Of a stretch of DNA of 64,000 nucleotides, positions 1-9,319 are shown piece by piece. The notes beneath the pieces were generated by a model that was not told the DNA's origin, ran no database searches, and saw only the letters and a list, made by a program, of their open reading frames with translations. Source of the stretch: Methyloceanibacter stevinii. Lineage in GTDB: Bacteria > Pseudomonadota > Alphaproteobacteria > Rhizobiales > Methyloligellaceae. Each line of letters opens with the position of its first letter. Within the stretch, counting starts at the first letter, position 1. The stretch spans positions 124,001 to 188,000 of the forward strand of contig NZ_LPWE01000011.1 of the NCBI RefSeq assembly GCF_001723355.1, read 5' to 3'. The position numbers were made by a program, and so were the translations under genes.

Positions 1-279
1 CCCGACAAGATCTGGAAGTTTTCGGCCGCCGACGTCGCCGAGCGCAGGCTGTGGGACAAGTACCAGAACGTCTATGAGGAAATGATCCGCAGTACGGCGA
101 CGGAGCACTCTCCCTGGTACGTGGTGCCCTGTAACAAGAAGTGGTTCGCCCGGCTTGTCGTCGCCGGCGTGCTGTCCGAACACATCAAATCGCTCGATCC
201 CAGCTTCCCGAAAATGTCCAGCGAGGACGCGGCGGAGATTGATGCCGCGCACAAGGAGCTCCTGGACGAGGGGAAATAG
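1..279 (+). CDS. PPK2-family polyphosphate kinase, C-terminal part (5' end outside window)
   Basis: The frame is open from base 1 to the TAG-terminated end and encodes the last 92 residues of a polyphosphate:nucleotide phosphotransferase of the PPK2 family, which moves phosphate between polyphosphate and nucleotides in the cytosol. The recognisable tail has the family's run from PDKIWKFSAADVAERRLWDK through YEEMIRSTATEHSPWYVVP to the NKKWFARLVV helix. The catalytic Walker motifs lie upstream of the window and cannot be checked, so class (ADP- or GDP-using) is not assigned. It converges on the methyltransferase gene with only 3 bases between them. Confidence 0.85.
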   Translation, partial: PDKIWKFSAADVAERRLWDKYQNVYEEMIRSTATEHSPWYVVPCNKKWFARLVVAGVLSEHIKSLDPSFPKMSSEDAAEIDAAHKELLDEGK

Positions 280-282
280 CCT

Positions 283-1002
283 CTAGTCCGATGGAGCTTG
301 CGTCACCTGCACGATCGCGAGGCCGTCGTGGCCCTTGTGTCCAACGGTCTGAAACGCGGTTGCGGTCACGCGCGGATCGGCGGCCGCGCGGGCATAGAAC
401 GCACGCAGTCCTTTGACGTGTTTGTTGTCGCTTTGCGCGGCGAGGATCGCACCTTCGCGCACCACGTTGTCCACCACGATGAACGACCCGGGCCGGGCGA
501 GCTTCACCGCCCAGTCGAAATAGTCGGGCGTGCTCGGCTTGTCGGCGTCGATGAAGATAAGGTCGAACGGCCCGGCACCTTCCGTGTGCAACGCGGCCAT
601 GGAGTCGAGCGCAGGGCCCACACGGACGGTGATTTTGTCGCCGAGGCCGGCGTTTTCGAAATTGGCTTGGGCGATTTCGGCATGGCGAGGGTCGAGTTCG
701 AGCGTCGTCACATGGCCGCCCTCTGCAAGGCCGCGCGCGAGCCAGATCGTGCTGTAGCCGCCGAGCGTGCCCACTTCCAAAATCTTGCGCGCCTGCAAGG
801 CCCGGGCGAGCATCATCAGCAGCTTGCCCTGCAGGGGCGCGACCTGAATCGCCGGAAGGCCCGCCGCGTCGCAGGCGGCTTGCGCGGCCTCGAGGACCGG
901 ATCGGCCTCTAGGAAGTTCTCGACGATATAGTCGTCGATCGCGAGCCACTTGTCGTCCTGAGTCATATGAGGCGGCTTCTCGGGCGGCGCGGATTGGGTC
1001 AT
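283..1002 (-). CDS. SAM-dependent O-methyltransferase (family 3, CCoAOMT-like)
   Basis: A 239-residue class I SAM methyltransferase. The SAM-binding glycine motif EVGTLGGYST is at about residues 76-85, followed by the acidic TTLELDP strand and the metal-site region FIDADKP and VVDNVVREG, which is typical of divalent-cation-dependent O-methyltransferases that methylate catechol-like hydroxyls. The substrate is not predictable. The start chosen is ATG at 1002 because it overlaps the TGA of the upstream FAD oxidase (ATGA, 4 bases), indicating translational coupling; an internal ATG 12 codons in is also possible. The longer frame upstream of 1002 is only a shadow of the oxidase. Confidence 0.85.
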   Translation of the reverse strand: MTQSAPPEKPPHMTQDDKWLAIDDYIVENFLEADPVLEAAQAACDAAGLPAIQVAPLQGKLLMMLARALQARKILEVGTLGGYSTIWLARGLAEGGHVTTLELDPRHAEIAQANFENAGLGDKITVRVGPALDSMAALHTEGAGPFDLIFIDADKPSTPDYFDWAVKLARPGSFIVVDNVVREGAILAAQSDNKHVKGLRAFYARAAADPRVTATAFQTVGHKGHDGLAIVQVTQAPSD

Positions 1003-2447
1003 AGAAGTTTTCCTGGATTGAGGATGCCGTTTGGATCGAAGCTGGCCTTGATCGATTTCATGAGGTCGATCGCGACCGCGCCTTTCGCGTGGGGCAGGAG
1101 ATCGCGCTTCATGCGCCCTATCCCGTGTTCGGCACTGATCGAACCGCCGAGATCGAGGACGATCTCGTGGACCGCGGCATTGAGCGCCTCCCAATTCGCG
1201 AGATACACATCCTTGTCCATGCCGACGGGCTGACTGACGTTGTAGTGGATGTTGCCGTCGCCGAGATGTCCGAAGGGAACGGGCCGGGCGCCGGGGATCA
1301 TCAGCTCCACGAGATCGTTGGCCCGAACAATAAACTCAGGCACATGTGCGATGGGAACGGACACGTCGTGCTTGATGCTGCCGCCTTCGTATTTCTGAAC
1401 TTCGCTCATGACCTCGCGCAGCTTCCACAGCTCACCCGTCTGCCGGTCGGACGTCGTCAGGACGGCGTCTTCGATCACCCCGGATTCGATAGCGCCGGCG
1501 AGTTGCGTCTGCACAAGGTCATGGACCGTTGCGCCGGCGAGGGGGCTGGAAACCTCGAGAAGGACGTACCAGGCGTGGGGGGCTCTGAGCGGATCATGAA
1601 GTCCCGTACCGTGTTTGATCGCGAAGTCGAGACCGATGCGCGGCAGGATCTCGAAGGCGGTGAGCATTGGCCCGGCCGCGTCGCGCATCCGGGCCAGAAG
1701 CTCGGTCGCGCTTTCGAGGTCGCCCAAGCCCGCCATACAGGTGACCCTCTCGGCGGGACGGGGAAACAGGCGCAAGACCGCTGCCGTGATCACGCCGAGC
1801 GTTCCTTCCGCACCGATGAAAAGATTCTTCAGGTCGTAGCCCGTGTTGTCTTTGCGTAAGCCTTTGAGGCCGTGCCACACGCGCCCGTCCGCGAGAACGA
1901 CTTCGAGCCCGAGCGCGAGATCCCGCGCGTTCCCGTACGCAAGCACGGCCAGGCCGCCCGCGTTCGTCGAAAGGACGCCGCCGATTTGGCAGCTTCCCTC
2001 GGAGGAGAGGCTCAAAGGAAACAGGCGCCCGACGGTCTCGGCACGTTGCTGGGCATCGGCTAGCGTCAGTCCGGCTTCGACCGTCATCGTGTTGCTGGCT
2101 AGGTCCACGTCGCGAATATGCGCGAGACGCTCCAGCGAGAGGACGATCTGGCTGCCGCTCTCCATCGGGGATCTGGGCGCCCACAGGCCCGTGTTGCCGC
2201 CTTGCGGCACGACGGCGGCCCGCGCGTCGTTGGCGCATTTCAGCACCGCCGCGACCTCGTCCGTCGAGCCGGGCTTAACGACAATTGCCGCCTTTCCGCG
2301 ATAGCGGTCGCGCCACTCGGTGAGGTAAGGCGCCATGTCCTTGGGATCGCGCAGCGCATATTGCTCCCCGACAATGGTCTCAAGCGTGGTGAGCGTCTCT
2401 GCCGAGGGCGGTTGCAGCTTTGTCGTGGGACGGGCGTCAGGGCTCAT
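999..2447 (-). CDS. FAD-binding oxidase, D-2-hydroxyglutarate/D-lactate dehydrogenase-like
   Basis: A 482-residue flavoprotein of the FAD_binding_4 plus FAD-oxidase_C type, acting on D-2-hydroxy acids in the cytosol. The N-terminal FAD domain shows VVPQGGNTGLWAP at about residue 80 and the SSEGSCQIGGVLSTNAGG phosphate-binding stretch, then IGAEGTLGVIT. The C-terminal cap contains GHLGDGNIHYN, whose histidines usually bind the catalytic metal, and ends in the ISAEHGIGRMKRDLL motif. Length and motifs fit the D-2-hydroxyglutarate dehydrogenase/glycolate oxidase GlcD-like family; substrate is not certain. It is the first gene of a two-gene unit with the O-methyltransferase. Confidence 0.88.
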   Translation of the reverse strand: MSPDARPTTKLQPPSAETLTTLETIVGEQYALRDPKDMAPYLTEWRDRYRGKAAIVVKPGSTDEVAAVLKCANDARAAVVPQGGNTGLWAPRSPMESGSQIVLSLERLAHIRDVDLASNTMTVEAGLTLADAQQRAETVGRLFPLSLSSEGSCQIGGVLSTNAGGLAVLAYGNARDLALGLEVVLADGRVWHGLKGLRKDNTGYDLKNLFIGAEGTLGVITAAVLRLFPRPAERVTCMAGLGDLESATELLARMRDAAGPMLTAFEILPRIGLDFAIKHGTGLHDPLRAPHAWYVLLEVSSPLAGATVHDLVQTQLAGAIESGVIEDAVLTTSDRQTGELWKLREVMSEVQKYEGGSIKHDVSVPIAHVPEFIVRANDLVELMIPGARPVPFGHLGDGNIHYNVSQPVGMDKDVYLANWEALNAAVHEIVLDLGGSISAEHGIGRMKRDLLPHAKGAVAIDLMKSIKASFDPNGILNPGKLL

Positions 2448-2456
2448 GGCACAGGG

Positions 2457-3404
2457 CTACCGCGCCTTGGCGGCACGCCGCAAGCGGTCGTTGATCGCTT
2501 CCCCAAGTCCGTCGTCGGGAATGGGCATGACGGCGATGGCGCGCGCACCGCTTTCGTCGAGGCTGCGCAGCGCCGCGAAGAGGCGCGCGGCGGCCTCATT
2601 GAGGTCGCCCGCGGGGCTGAGATTGATCGTTGTATCCGCGCCGTCGGGAACATTAGGACCAAATGCTAGCAGCGCCTCGCCGGGCTCGATGGTGGTCGCG
2701 TTGAGCCGTACGGGCGTTTGCGGCGCGTAGTGGCGTTCGAGCTGACCGGGTGAGGCGATCGGCGCGTCTTGCGCCGCAAGGTCGATGGGGTGACCCAGGA
2801 CAGCCTCGATCTCGGACCGCGGCACCGCGCCGAGGCGCAGCAGGATTGGGTGCTCGCCCACAACGCTCACGACGGTGGACTCAAGGCCGCGCGCGCAAGG
2901 ACCGCCGTCCAGAATAACGTCTGGAATGTCGCCGAGCTCCGCCGCCACATGGCCGGCTTCCGTCGGGCTGATGCGGCCCGAGCGGTTGGCGCTGGGCGCG
3001 GCTATCGGCAGCGCGCCTGTGAGAAGGGCGCGCGCGACAGGGTGGGCGGGAACCCGCAACGCGACCGTGCCGAGCCCGGCCGTGACCAGATCGGCAATCC
3101 CACCTTCGGGCCGTTTCAGCGCCACGATCGTCAAGGGCCCGGGCCAGAAGGCGGCGGCAAGCGCCCGTGCCTCGGTGCCGAACTCGGCCAAGCTCTCGGC
3201 CGTTTCCAGATCCGGCACATGCACGATCAGCGGGTTGAATTGAGGCCGGTCCTTCGCGGCGAAGATCTTGGCGACGGCCGTTCGCCTCCCGGGCGCGGCG
3301 CCAAGGCCATAGACGGTCTCGGTCGGAAATGCGACGAGGCGGCCGGCGGCGAGCGCTTGAGCCGCGCGGGCGATGGTTTCGTCTGTGGCGGGAAGAACAG
3401 GCAT
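2457..3404 (-). CDS. tsaC: L-threonylcarbamoyladenylate synthase (TsaC/Sua5 type)
   Basis: A 315-residue Sua5-type protein: an N-terminal YrdC domain with GRLVAFPTETVYGLGA near residue 20 and the SANRSGRISPTEAGHV and STVVSV segments, and a C-terminal Sua5 domain after about residue 215 (ASPGQLERHYAPQTP). It makes threonylcarbamoyl-AMP from threonine, bicarbonate and ATP, the first step of t6A modification at position 37 of ANN-decoding tRNAs. The length of about 315 matches the long Sua5 form rather than the short TsaC form. It sits 9 bases upstream of the FAD oxidase gene on the same strand, so the three minus-strand genes probably form one transcript. Confidence 0.92.
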   Translation of the reverse strand: MPVLPATDETIARAAQALAAGRLVAFPTETVYGLGAAPGRRTAVAKIFAAKDRPQFNPLIVHVPDLETAESLAEFGTEARALAAAFWPGPLTIVALKRPEGGIADLVTAGLGTVALRVPAHPVARALLTGALPIAAPSANRSGRISPTEAGHVAAELGDIPDVILDGGPCARGLESTVVSVVGEHPILLRLGAVPRSEIEAVLGHPIDLAAQDAPIASPGQLERHYAPQTPVRLNATTIEPGEALLAFGPNVPDGADTTINLSPAGDLNEAAARLFAALRSLDESGARAIAVMPIPDDGLGEAINDRLRRAAKAR

Positions 3405-3529
3405 GGTGCGTCCGATTTCTCTGGTTCCATGTCGCGTGTCCGATCAGGCAGGTCAAGCGAGCGTGTGCGGTCGCACTGGCCCGGCGCTCCAAACGGGGTA
3501 TCATGGGAGCGGGAGACCCCAAGGACCGC

Positions 3530-4456
3530 ATGACGACGTTGCTTCTCACGCACCCGGCCTGCCTCGCGCACGACACGGGTTACGGCCATCCGGAGCAAGC
3601 CGACCGCTTGCGCGCCATCGAGCGGACCCTTAGCGCCGAGGACTTTGCGGATTTGAAGCGGCAGGAGGCCCCGCTGGCCGAGCTGTCTGCGATCGAACGC
3701 CTGCACCCCAAGGCCTATGTCGCCGACGTTCGGGCCGCGATTCCCAAACAACTCCACAGCTGGCTGGACCCGGACACGGTGGTGTCGCCGGGGAGCTGGG
3801 AGGCGGCCTTGCGGGCGACGGGAGCCGTGCTCCATGGGGTGGACCAGGTGGTGGCCGGCAAGGCGGACAATGCCTTCTGTGCCGTACGCCCGCCGGGCCA
3901 TCATGCCGAACCGTCCCGCGCCATGGGCTTCTGCCTCTTCAATTCCGTCGCCGTCGCAGCGTTGCATGCACGCGAGGCCCATGGTGCCGAGCGCGTGGCC
4001 GTGATCGACTTCGATGTCCACCATGGCAACGGCACCCAGGCCGCGTTCTGGACCGACGAGGACCTTTTCTACGGCTCGACCCATCAAATGCCCTTGTTTC
4101 CGGGGACAGGGGCCAAGGACGAGACGGGCGTCGGCAATATCTGGAACGCGCCGCTCGCCCCCGGAGACGGCGGCGAGGACTTCCGGGCGGCGTACTCGAC
4201 GCAAATTGCCCCGGCGCTCGACGCATTTGCCCCTGACTTCGTGCTTGTCTCGGCCGGTTTCGATGCCCATTTGAGGGACCCGTTGGCCCAACTCCGCCTG
4301 CAGGAGGACGATTTTGCTTGGATCACGGAGCAGTTGCTGGAAGTCGCGGCGAAACATTCGGGCGGCAAACTCGTTTCTACTCTGGAGGGCGGTTACGATC
4401 TCGATGCCCTGGCCTCGTCCGCCGCTGTCCACGTCAAGACGCTGATGGGCGCTTGA
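3530..4456 (+). CDS. Histone deacetylase family (acetylpolyamine/protein deacetylase-like)
   Basis: A 308-residue Zn-dependent deacetylase of the class II HDAC/AcuC superfamily. Seen: the active-site pair in AVRPPGHHAEPSRAMGFC, the zinc ligands in DFDVHHGNGTQ, a later GFDAH aspartate/histidine and the GGYDLDAL glycine loop near the C terminus. Family members remove acetyl groups from proteins or polyamines. The start ATG at 3530 (MTTLLLTHPACLAHDTGYGH) is chosen because the family begins there; an in-frame ATG at 3503 would add nine residues. It is divergent from tsaC and lies 31 bases upstream of xseB. Confidence 0.9.
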   Translation: MTTLLLTHPACLAHDTGYGHPEQADRLRAIERTLSAEDFADLKRQEAPLAELSAIERLHPKAYVADVRAAIPKQLHSWLDPDTVVSPGSWEAALRATGAVLHGVDQVVAGKADNAFCAVRPPGHHAEPSRAMGFCLFNSVAVAALHAREAHGAERVAVIDFDVHHGNGTQAAFWTDEDLFYGSTHQMPLFPGTGAKDETGVGNIWNAPLAPGDGGEDFRAAYSTQIAPALDAFAPDFVLVSAGFDAHLRDPLAQLRLQEDDFAWITEQLLEVAAKHSGGKLVSTLEGGYDLDALASSAAVHVKTLMGA

Positions 4457-4487
4457 GGCAGAGAAGGGAAACCGCTAATTCAAAACC

Positions 4488-4745
4488 ATGGCTAAATCGT
4501 CCGGCACTGCTGATATCTCCACATTGAGCTTCGAAGACGCGCTGAAAGAGCTCGAGACCATCGTCGACCGCCTCGAAAAGGGCGATGTCGAACTCGAAGC
4601 ATCGATTTCGATCTACGAGCGGGGCGAGGCCCTGCGCGCTCATTGCGATAAATTGCTCCGCAGCGCCGAGGCGCGCGTGGAAAAAATCACCCTCAATCAG
4701 GACGGCACGCCGAACGGCGTCGAGCCGCTTGATGTGGAGGACTAA
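4488..4745 (+). CDS. xseB: Exodeoxyribonuclease VII small subunit
   Basis: An 85-residue acidic protein with the conserved [20 protein letters not shown] core and the [18 protein letters not shown] helix of XseB. With XseA it forms exonuclease VII, which degrades single-stranded DNA from both ends. Size and motif match the family closely. It lies between the deacetylase and dxs, an arrangement seen in many alphaproteobacteria. xseA is not in the window. Confidence 0.93.
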   Translation: MAKSSGTADISTLSFEDALKELETIVDRLEKGDVELEASISIYERGEALRAHCDKLLRSAEARVEKITLNQDGTPNGVEPLDVED

Positions 4746-4894
4746 CCGGCAAACTTGGGCAAGGCCGGTTTGGGGTATGGTTGTAGACGTTGCCAGCGTG
4801 AGGTCGGCCCGGTAAGCTTGCTGTAACGCATTGATACGACGAGAAATTTCAAAACTAAAACCGTCGCGGAGAAAGTCCTCCTACAGGAAAGCGA

Positions 4895-6838
4895 ATGAGC
4901 GCCGAGAACGCCACGCCACTACTAGACCGAATTCACACGCCGAAGGATTTGCGTCAGCTCACCGATGACGAGCTCAAGCGCCTCGCGGACGAACTTCGCC
5001 AAGAGACGATCAGCGCCGTCTCGGTGACCGGCGGTCACCTGGGCGCGGGGCTCGGCGTGGTCGAACTGACGGTGGCGCTCCATCACGTCTTCGATACGCC
5101 GGACGACCGGCTGATCTGGGATGTCGGCCACCAGTGCTATCCCCATAAGATTCTCACCGGGCGCCGCGACCGCATCCGCACCTTGCGTGCGCCTGGCGGC
5201 CTATCCGGCTTCTGCAAGCGCGCGGAGAGTGAATACGATCCGTTCGGCGCCGGCCATTCGTCGACCTCGATCTCTGCGGGCCTCGGCATGGCCGTGGCCC
5301 GGGATCTGTCCGGCGGCGCCAACAACGTGGTCGCCGTGATCGGCGACGGGGCCATGAGCGCGGGCATGGCCTACGAGGCCATGAACAACGCCGGTGCGAT
5401 GGATTCGCGGCTGATCGTGGTTCTCAACGACAACGACATGTCGATCGCGCCGCCCGTAGGCGCCATGAGCGCGCATCTGGCGCGGATTATTTCAGGCGGC
5501 ACCTATCGCCGTTTCCGCCGCTGGATGAAGGAAGCGGCGCACAAGCTGCTGCCGGGGCGCTGGCAGCGCCAGGCGGCCCGTGTGGAGGAGTTCGGCCGCG
5601 GTTTCTGGACCGGCGGCACGCTGTTCGAGGAGCTCGGCTTCTACTATGTGGGGCCGATCGACGGTCACAATCTCGATCATCTCCTGCCCGTGCTGCGCAA
5701 CGTGAAGAAGATGCAGAACGGGCCGATCCTGGTGCACGTGGTGACCCAGAAGGGCAAGGGCTATGCGCCGGCGGAGGAGTCCGCCGACAAATATCACGGT
5801 GTCAGCCGCTTCACGGTCGTCACCGGCACCCAGGAGAAGGCGGCGCCGGGTGGCCCGCCCAGCTACACCAAAGTCTTCGCCAACGCCCTCATCGAAGAGG
5901 CTAAGGCCGACGACAAGGTTGTCGCCATCACGGCCGCGATGCCGTCCGGAACCGGACTCGACAAGTTCGGCGCGGCCTTTCCCGACCGCTGCTTCGACGT
6001 CGGCATTGCCGAGCAGCACGCGGTGACCTTTGCGGCTGGCCTCGCGTCCGAAGGCTACAAGCCGTTCGCCGCGATCTACTCGACCTTCCTGCAGCGCGCC
6101 TACGACCAAGTCGTGCACGACGTGTCGGTACAGAAACTGCCCGTGCGCTTCGCGATCGACCGCGCCGGTCTCGTCGGTGCGGACGGCCCCACCCATGCGG
6201 GTTCGTTCGATACGGCGTTTCTGACCTGCCTGCCGAACATGATCGTGATGGCGGCCGGTGACGAAGCCGAACTCATGCATATGACGGCGACCGCTGCCGC
6301 AATCGACGACAGGCCGACGGCGTTCCGCTATCCGCGGGGCGAAGGGCTCGGCGTCGACCTGCCCGAGCGCGGCAAGCCGCTCGAGATCGGCAAGGGCCGC
6401 ATCGTCCGCGAGGGCTCGGCCGTCGCACTCCTATCCTTTGGGGGGCGGCTCGGCGAATGCCTCGCTGCCGCCGAGGAATTGTCCGGGTTCGGCCTGTCGA
6501 CGACCGTGGCCGATGCCCGCTTCGCGAAGCCGCTGGACGTGGATCTCATTCGCGACCTCGCCAGGAACCACGAAGTCCTTCTCACCGTCGAGGAAGGCTC
6601 GACCGGCGGTTTCGGCGGCCATGTGCTCCACCAGCTTGCGTCGGACGGATTGCTCGACGGCACGCTCAAGGTTCGGACGCTGGTTTTGCCCGATCGCTAT
6701 ATCGATCAAGGCAAACCCGCCGCGATGTACGCGGCTGCCGGCCTCGATGCGGACGGGATCGTGAAGGCGGTCTTCACGGCCCTCGGCAAGAACGATATCG
6801 GCAAGGATGCGAAGGCGGGCTCGGCGCAGCGCGCCTAA
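4895..6838 (+). CDS. dxs: 1-deoxy-D-xylulose-5-phosphate synthase
   Basis: A 647-residue transketolase-like, thiamine-diphosphate enzyme that condenses pyruvate and glyceraldehyde-3-phosphate to DXP, the entry step of the MEP isoprenoid pathway. Seen: [32 protein letters not shown], the TPP/Mg motif [18 protein letters not shown] at about residue 150, the pyrimidine-domain segment [17 protein letters not shown], and the C-terminal transketolase domain ending in LPDRYIDQG. Complete and of normal length. The ATG at 4895 is preceded by AGGAAAG. The 149 bases before it carry no other gene. Confidence 0.96.
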   Translation: MSAENATPLLDRIHTPKDLRQLTDDELKRLADELRQETISAVSVTGGHLGAGLGVVELTVALHHVFDTPDDRLIWDVGHQCYPHKILTGRRDRIRTLRAPGGLSGFCKRAESEYDPFGAGHSSTSISAGLGMAVARDLSGGANNVVAVIGDGAMSAGMAYEAMNNAGAMDSRLIVVLNDNDMSIAPPVGAMSAHLARIISGGTYRRFRRWMKEAAHKLLPGRWQRQAARVEEFGRGFWTGGTLFEELGFYYVGPIDGHNLDHLLPVLRNVKKMQNGPILVHVVTQKGKGYAPAEESADKYHGVSRFTVVTGTQEKAAPGGPPSYTKVFANALIEEAKADDKVVAITAAMPSGTGLDKFGAAFPDRCFDVGIAEQHAVTFAAGLASEGYKPFAAIYSTFLQRAYDQVVHDVSVQKLPVRFAIDRAGLVGADGPTHAGSFDTAFLTCLPNMIVMAAGDEAELMHMTATAAAIDDRPTAFRYPRGEGLGVDLPERGKPLEIGKGRIVREGSAVALLSFGGRLGECLAAAEELSGFGLSTTVADARFAKPLDVDLIRDLARNHEVLLTVEEGSTGGFGGHVLHQLASDGLLDGTLKVRTLVLPDRYIDQGKPAAMYAAAGLDADGIVKAVFTALGKNDIGKDAKAGSAQRA

Positions 6839-6852
6839 TCCAGCGAGCAGTC

Positions 6853-7341
6853 CTAGTCTAGCGAACAGTTCTTGGCGAACTCCGCGACGGTCTCGGCCCG
6901 GCCCGCATCCGACAGCTCGACAGCGTTCGCGCCTGACTTCATGGTGACCGGCCCCTTCTCTTCGAGAACCTTGAGAATGGGCTTCACGGCAATGTCGCCG
7001 GCCTCTCCGTAGATGATGCCCGTGCCGTCCTCGGCGGCCGTCTCGCCGGCCACCGGCGCCGTCTTGTCGCCGGCGCTGAATTCGATGGTGAGCGCTTCGC
7101 CCGTCTCCTCCTGCGGAAAATCCATGTGAACGGACAGGACCGCGATCCCGACGCCGTTCAGGCAGGACAGAAGAAAGGGCGCATTCTCCCGCTCATCGAG
7201 GGGTCCGTAACGCAGCGTGATGAAGCTGCCGTTCGTCTTCGCGCGCCAAATGTTGGCGGCATGGGCAGACGTCACCGGAAGAGCGATTGCGCCTGCGAGA
7301 AGCACGAGGGACAGAAAAATCGGCAGGGATCTGAACGGCAT
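6853..7341 (-). CDS. Small exported protein of unknown function
   Basis: A 162-residue protein with a clear signal peptide (MPFRSLPIFLSLVLLAGAIA, cleavage probably after SAHA near residue 28) and therefore periplasmic. I do not recognise the mature domain; it has two cysteines (one in LLSCLNGV, one in the C-terminal AKNCSLD) that could pair. The frame continues upstream to 7446, but the signal peptide fixes the start at 7341. It converges on dxs with 14 bases between the stops and lies downstream of the SET-domain pair on the same strand. Confidence 0.6.
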   Translation of the reverse strand: MPFRSLPIFLSLVLLAGAIALPVTSAHAANIWRAKTNGSFITLRYGPLDERENAPFLLSCLNGVGIAVLSVHMDFPQEETGEALTIEFSAGDKTAPVAGETAAEDGTGIIYGEAGDIAVKPILKVLEEKGPVTMKSGANAVELSDAGRAETVAEFAKNCSLD

Positions 7342-7453
7342 GGAAGGCTCCAGCGCGAGATTGGGTGGCTCTGGCTTAGTCGAGCCGGGAAGATTTGGCA
7401 ATGTCGTCCTCCCGGCGCGCAGATCGCCTATCGCCCTCGGGCGCACTGCGATC

Positions 7454-7882
7454 CTAGATCACGGGCGGCCCGAGCGCCGGCAATTCCGTGGGGTCCGTGA
7501 ACGCCACCGTTCCGAAATCCACAAAGGCGGGGTCGAACTCCCGATAGTTGCAGGTGATTTCGTCGCCCCGTGCGATGTCCGTCAACGCGATGCCCCGGTC
7601 GAACAGGCGGAAGTCCGTGTTCGGCGTGGGGCTGTGGTTCATGTACTTGCCGTTGTCGACGTCGATCACGCGGAAGCCGGGCCTGTCGAGGTGGGGATAG
7701 CCATACCGGGCGATGTGGCTTTGCATCGGCGGCGGCAGCGCACCGAGCTCCGTGTCGTCGACCAGAACGTCGAATTTCGGATTGTACTGCCAGATGATCG
7801 TGCCGCGCGGCACGAATTCATCCGCGAAGACCCCAAGCCCCTCGATTGAACTCGGAGCCACAAAGGTGCTGATGAGCAGCAT
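7454..7882 (-). CDS. SET-domain protein (short), first of an adjacent pair
   Basis: A 142-residue single-domain SET protein, the fold of protein-lysine methyltransferases. Seen: the N-terminal GLGVFADEFVPRGTIIW strand pair, the SAM-binding/knot motif as YMNHSPTPNT near residue 84, and GDEITCNYREFDP, equivalent to the usual GEEITYDY. There is no cysteine-rich post-SET segment. Bacterial SET proteins may methylate host or own proteins; substrate unknown. It follows the next gene by 10 bases on the same strand. Confidence 0.8.
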   Translation of the reverse strand: MLLISTFVAPSSIEGLGVFADEFVPRGTIIWQYNPKFDVLVDDTELGALPPPMQSHIARYGYPHLDRPGFRVIDVDNGKYMNHSPTPNTDFRLFDRGIALTDIARGDEITCNYREFDPAFVDFGTVAFTDPTELPALGPPVI

Positions 7883-7892
7883 GGCGTGTGTC

Positions 7893-8438
7893 CTAGACCA
7901 GTTCGGCCTTTGCGCATTTCAGCGCATCGATCCGCCGCTGGAGATATGGAGAGAAGTGTCCCGAATAGCGCTCCCACAGCGCGGGGTTGCGCCAGTCGTT
8001 TCCGGTCACGCGGCCACGGCACGTCGCCGCGCCGCAAGAGCACGGAAACTCGTCGTAGGGCGAGCCGTCGCACATGGCATAGTCGATCGTCACCTCTTCG
8101 CCGGGAAGGATGCACCGCAACGCCACCAGGCTGATCTGGCCGCTCAGTCCCGCGTTTGGGTCGCAGGAATGATTGATGAAGTCGGGCGGATCGTCCGGGG
8201 CGAGCGAGACCAGGTAAAGATCGTCCTCGACCTGGACCGTATGGCTTCGGACCTCGGCCGGCAGGCCGTCGAGCTCCTCAGTGCCGACAATGCGGCCGCT
8301 CCAGATACCGATCAGTTCACCTGGCTCGATCACGGATCTGGCATAGACGCCAAACCCGCCGGTTACGTCCCGATTTCGAACTTCGCATTTTTCAGTTAGG
8401 TAGGCCGTCTTTTCTCGGCTGAGAGAATCTTGGCTCAA
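7893..8438 (-). CDS. SET-domain protein-lysine methyltransferase-like with post-SET cysteines
   Basis: A 181-residue SET-domain protein. Seen: the TGGFGVYARSVIEPGELIG opening, FINHSCDPNAG (NHSC motif, about residue 90), GEEVTIDYAM and a post-SET motif PCSCGAATCRGRVTG whose cysteines, with the one in NHSC, normally hold a zinc. That makes it the more canonical of the pair. It precedes the shorter SET gene and is divergent from tlyA, with 134 bases between starts. Paralogous duplication is possible, but the two proteins are not close in sequence. Confidence 0.85.
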   Translation of the reverse strand: MSQDSLSREKTAYLTEKCEVRNRDVTGGFGVYARSVIEPGELIGIWSGRIVGTEELDGLPAEVRSHTVQVEDDLYLVSLAPDDPPDFINHSCDPNAGLSGQISLVALRCILPGEEVTIDYAMCDGSPYDEFPCSCGAATCRGRVTGNDWRNPALWERYSGHFSPYLQRRIDALKCAKAELV

Positions 8439-8572
8439 TCAGGTCTTGCCTCACGAAGCATCCGCGTCTCAAACCTAATGTGGCGCGGGCGAAATGCGAT
8501 GCGGCTGCCGTTTTACGGGCCGAGCCGCGCGCGAGGACTCTCGTCGCGACGCAGAGCATATGAGAATGCAAA

Positions 8573-9319
8573 TTGGGCAGCTACAGAAAAAAACGCATCG
8601 ACCAGCGCTTGGTGGACGAGGGGATGGCGCCCTCGCGCGCGCAGGCCGCTGACCTCATCCGGCGGGGCTGTGTCCTGGTCGACGGCGCGATCGCGGCCAA
8701 GCCGGGAGCGACCGTCGCGGACGACGCGGCGCTGGCGCTGGTTCCCGGTACGGACGCCCACGTGTCCCGTGGAGCGCTGAAGCTCGCGGCGGCGCTGGAG
8801 GCCTTCGACCTCTCCCCCGAGGGGCGTATCGCGCTAGATGTCGGGGCGTCCACGGGTGGCTTCACCGAAGTCCTGCTCGCCCGTGGCGCGGCGAAGGTCT
8901 ACGCCGTCGATGTGGGCCGCGATCAACTGCATGCAAGCCTGCGAGCCGACCCGCGCGTGGTCTCTCTCGAGGCCACCGATGCGCGCACGATCGACGCGAC
9001 CCTTGTCCCCGAGGCGGTCACGGCCATCACCGCCGATGTCAGCTTCATCAGTCTCACCCAGGCGCTGCCTGCCGCGCTTCGCCGCGCCGCTCCCGGCGCC
9101 TGGCTGGCCGCGCTGGTGAAGCCGCAATTCGAGGCGGGACGCGACGCGGTCGGCAAGGGCGGTCTTGTGCGCGACGATGCCGACCGGCAGCGCGCCATCG
9201 CGCGCGTGCAGGAGTTTCTGGCGGTGGAGGGCTGGCCCGTGCTCGGCGTGATCCCATCGCCCATCGCCGGCGGCAGCGGCAATGTGGAGTATTTGATCGG
9301 GGCACGGAATGACCGTTGA
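8573..9319 (+). CDS. tlyA: TlyA family 2'-O-rRNA methyltransferase (hemolysin-A-like)
   Basis: A 248-residue protein with an N-terminal S4 RNA-binding domain (RIDQRLVDEGMAPSRAQAAD, residues about 8-60) and a C-terminal RrmJ/FtsJ-like SAM domain (ALDVGASTGGFTEVLL near residue 88, then VYAVDVGRDQL). Family members methylate ribose 2'-OH in 16S/23S rRNA. The start used is a TTG at 8573; an upstream ATG at 8566 is in another frame, so a missing base at the very start cannot be excluded. It overlaps the start of the next gene by 11 bases. Confidence 0.87.
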   Translation: MGSYRKKRIDQRLVDEGMAPSRAQAADLIRRGCVLVDGAIAAKPGATVADDAALALVPGTDAHVSRGALKLAAALEAFDLSPEGRIALDVGASTGGFTEVLLARGAAKVYAVDVGRDQLHASLRADPRVVSLEATDARTIDATLVPEAVTAITADVSFISLTQALPAALRRAAPGAWLAALVKPQFEAGRDAVGKGGLVRDDADRQRAIARVQEFLAVEGWPVLGVIPSPIAGGSGNVEYLIGARNDR

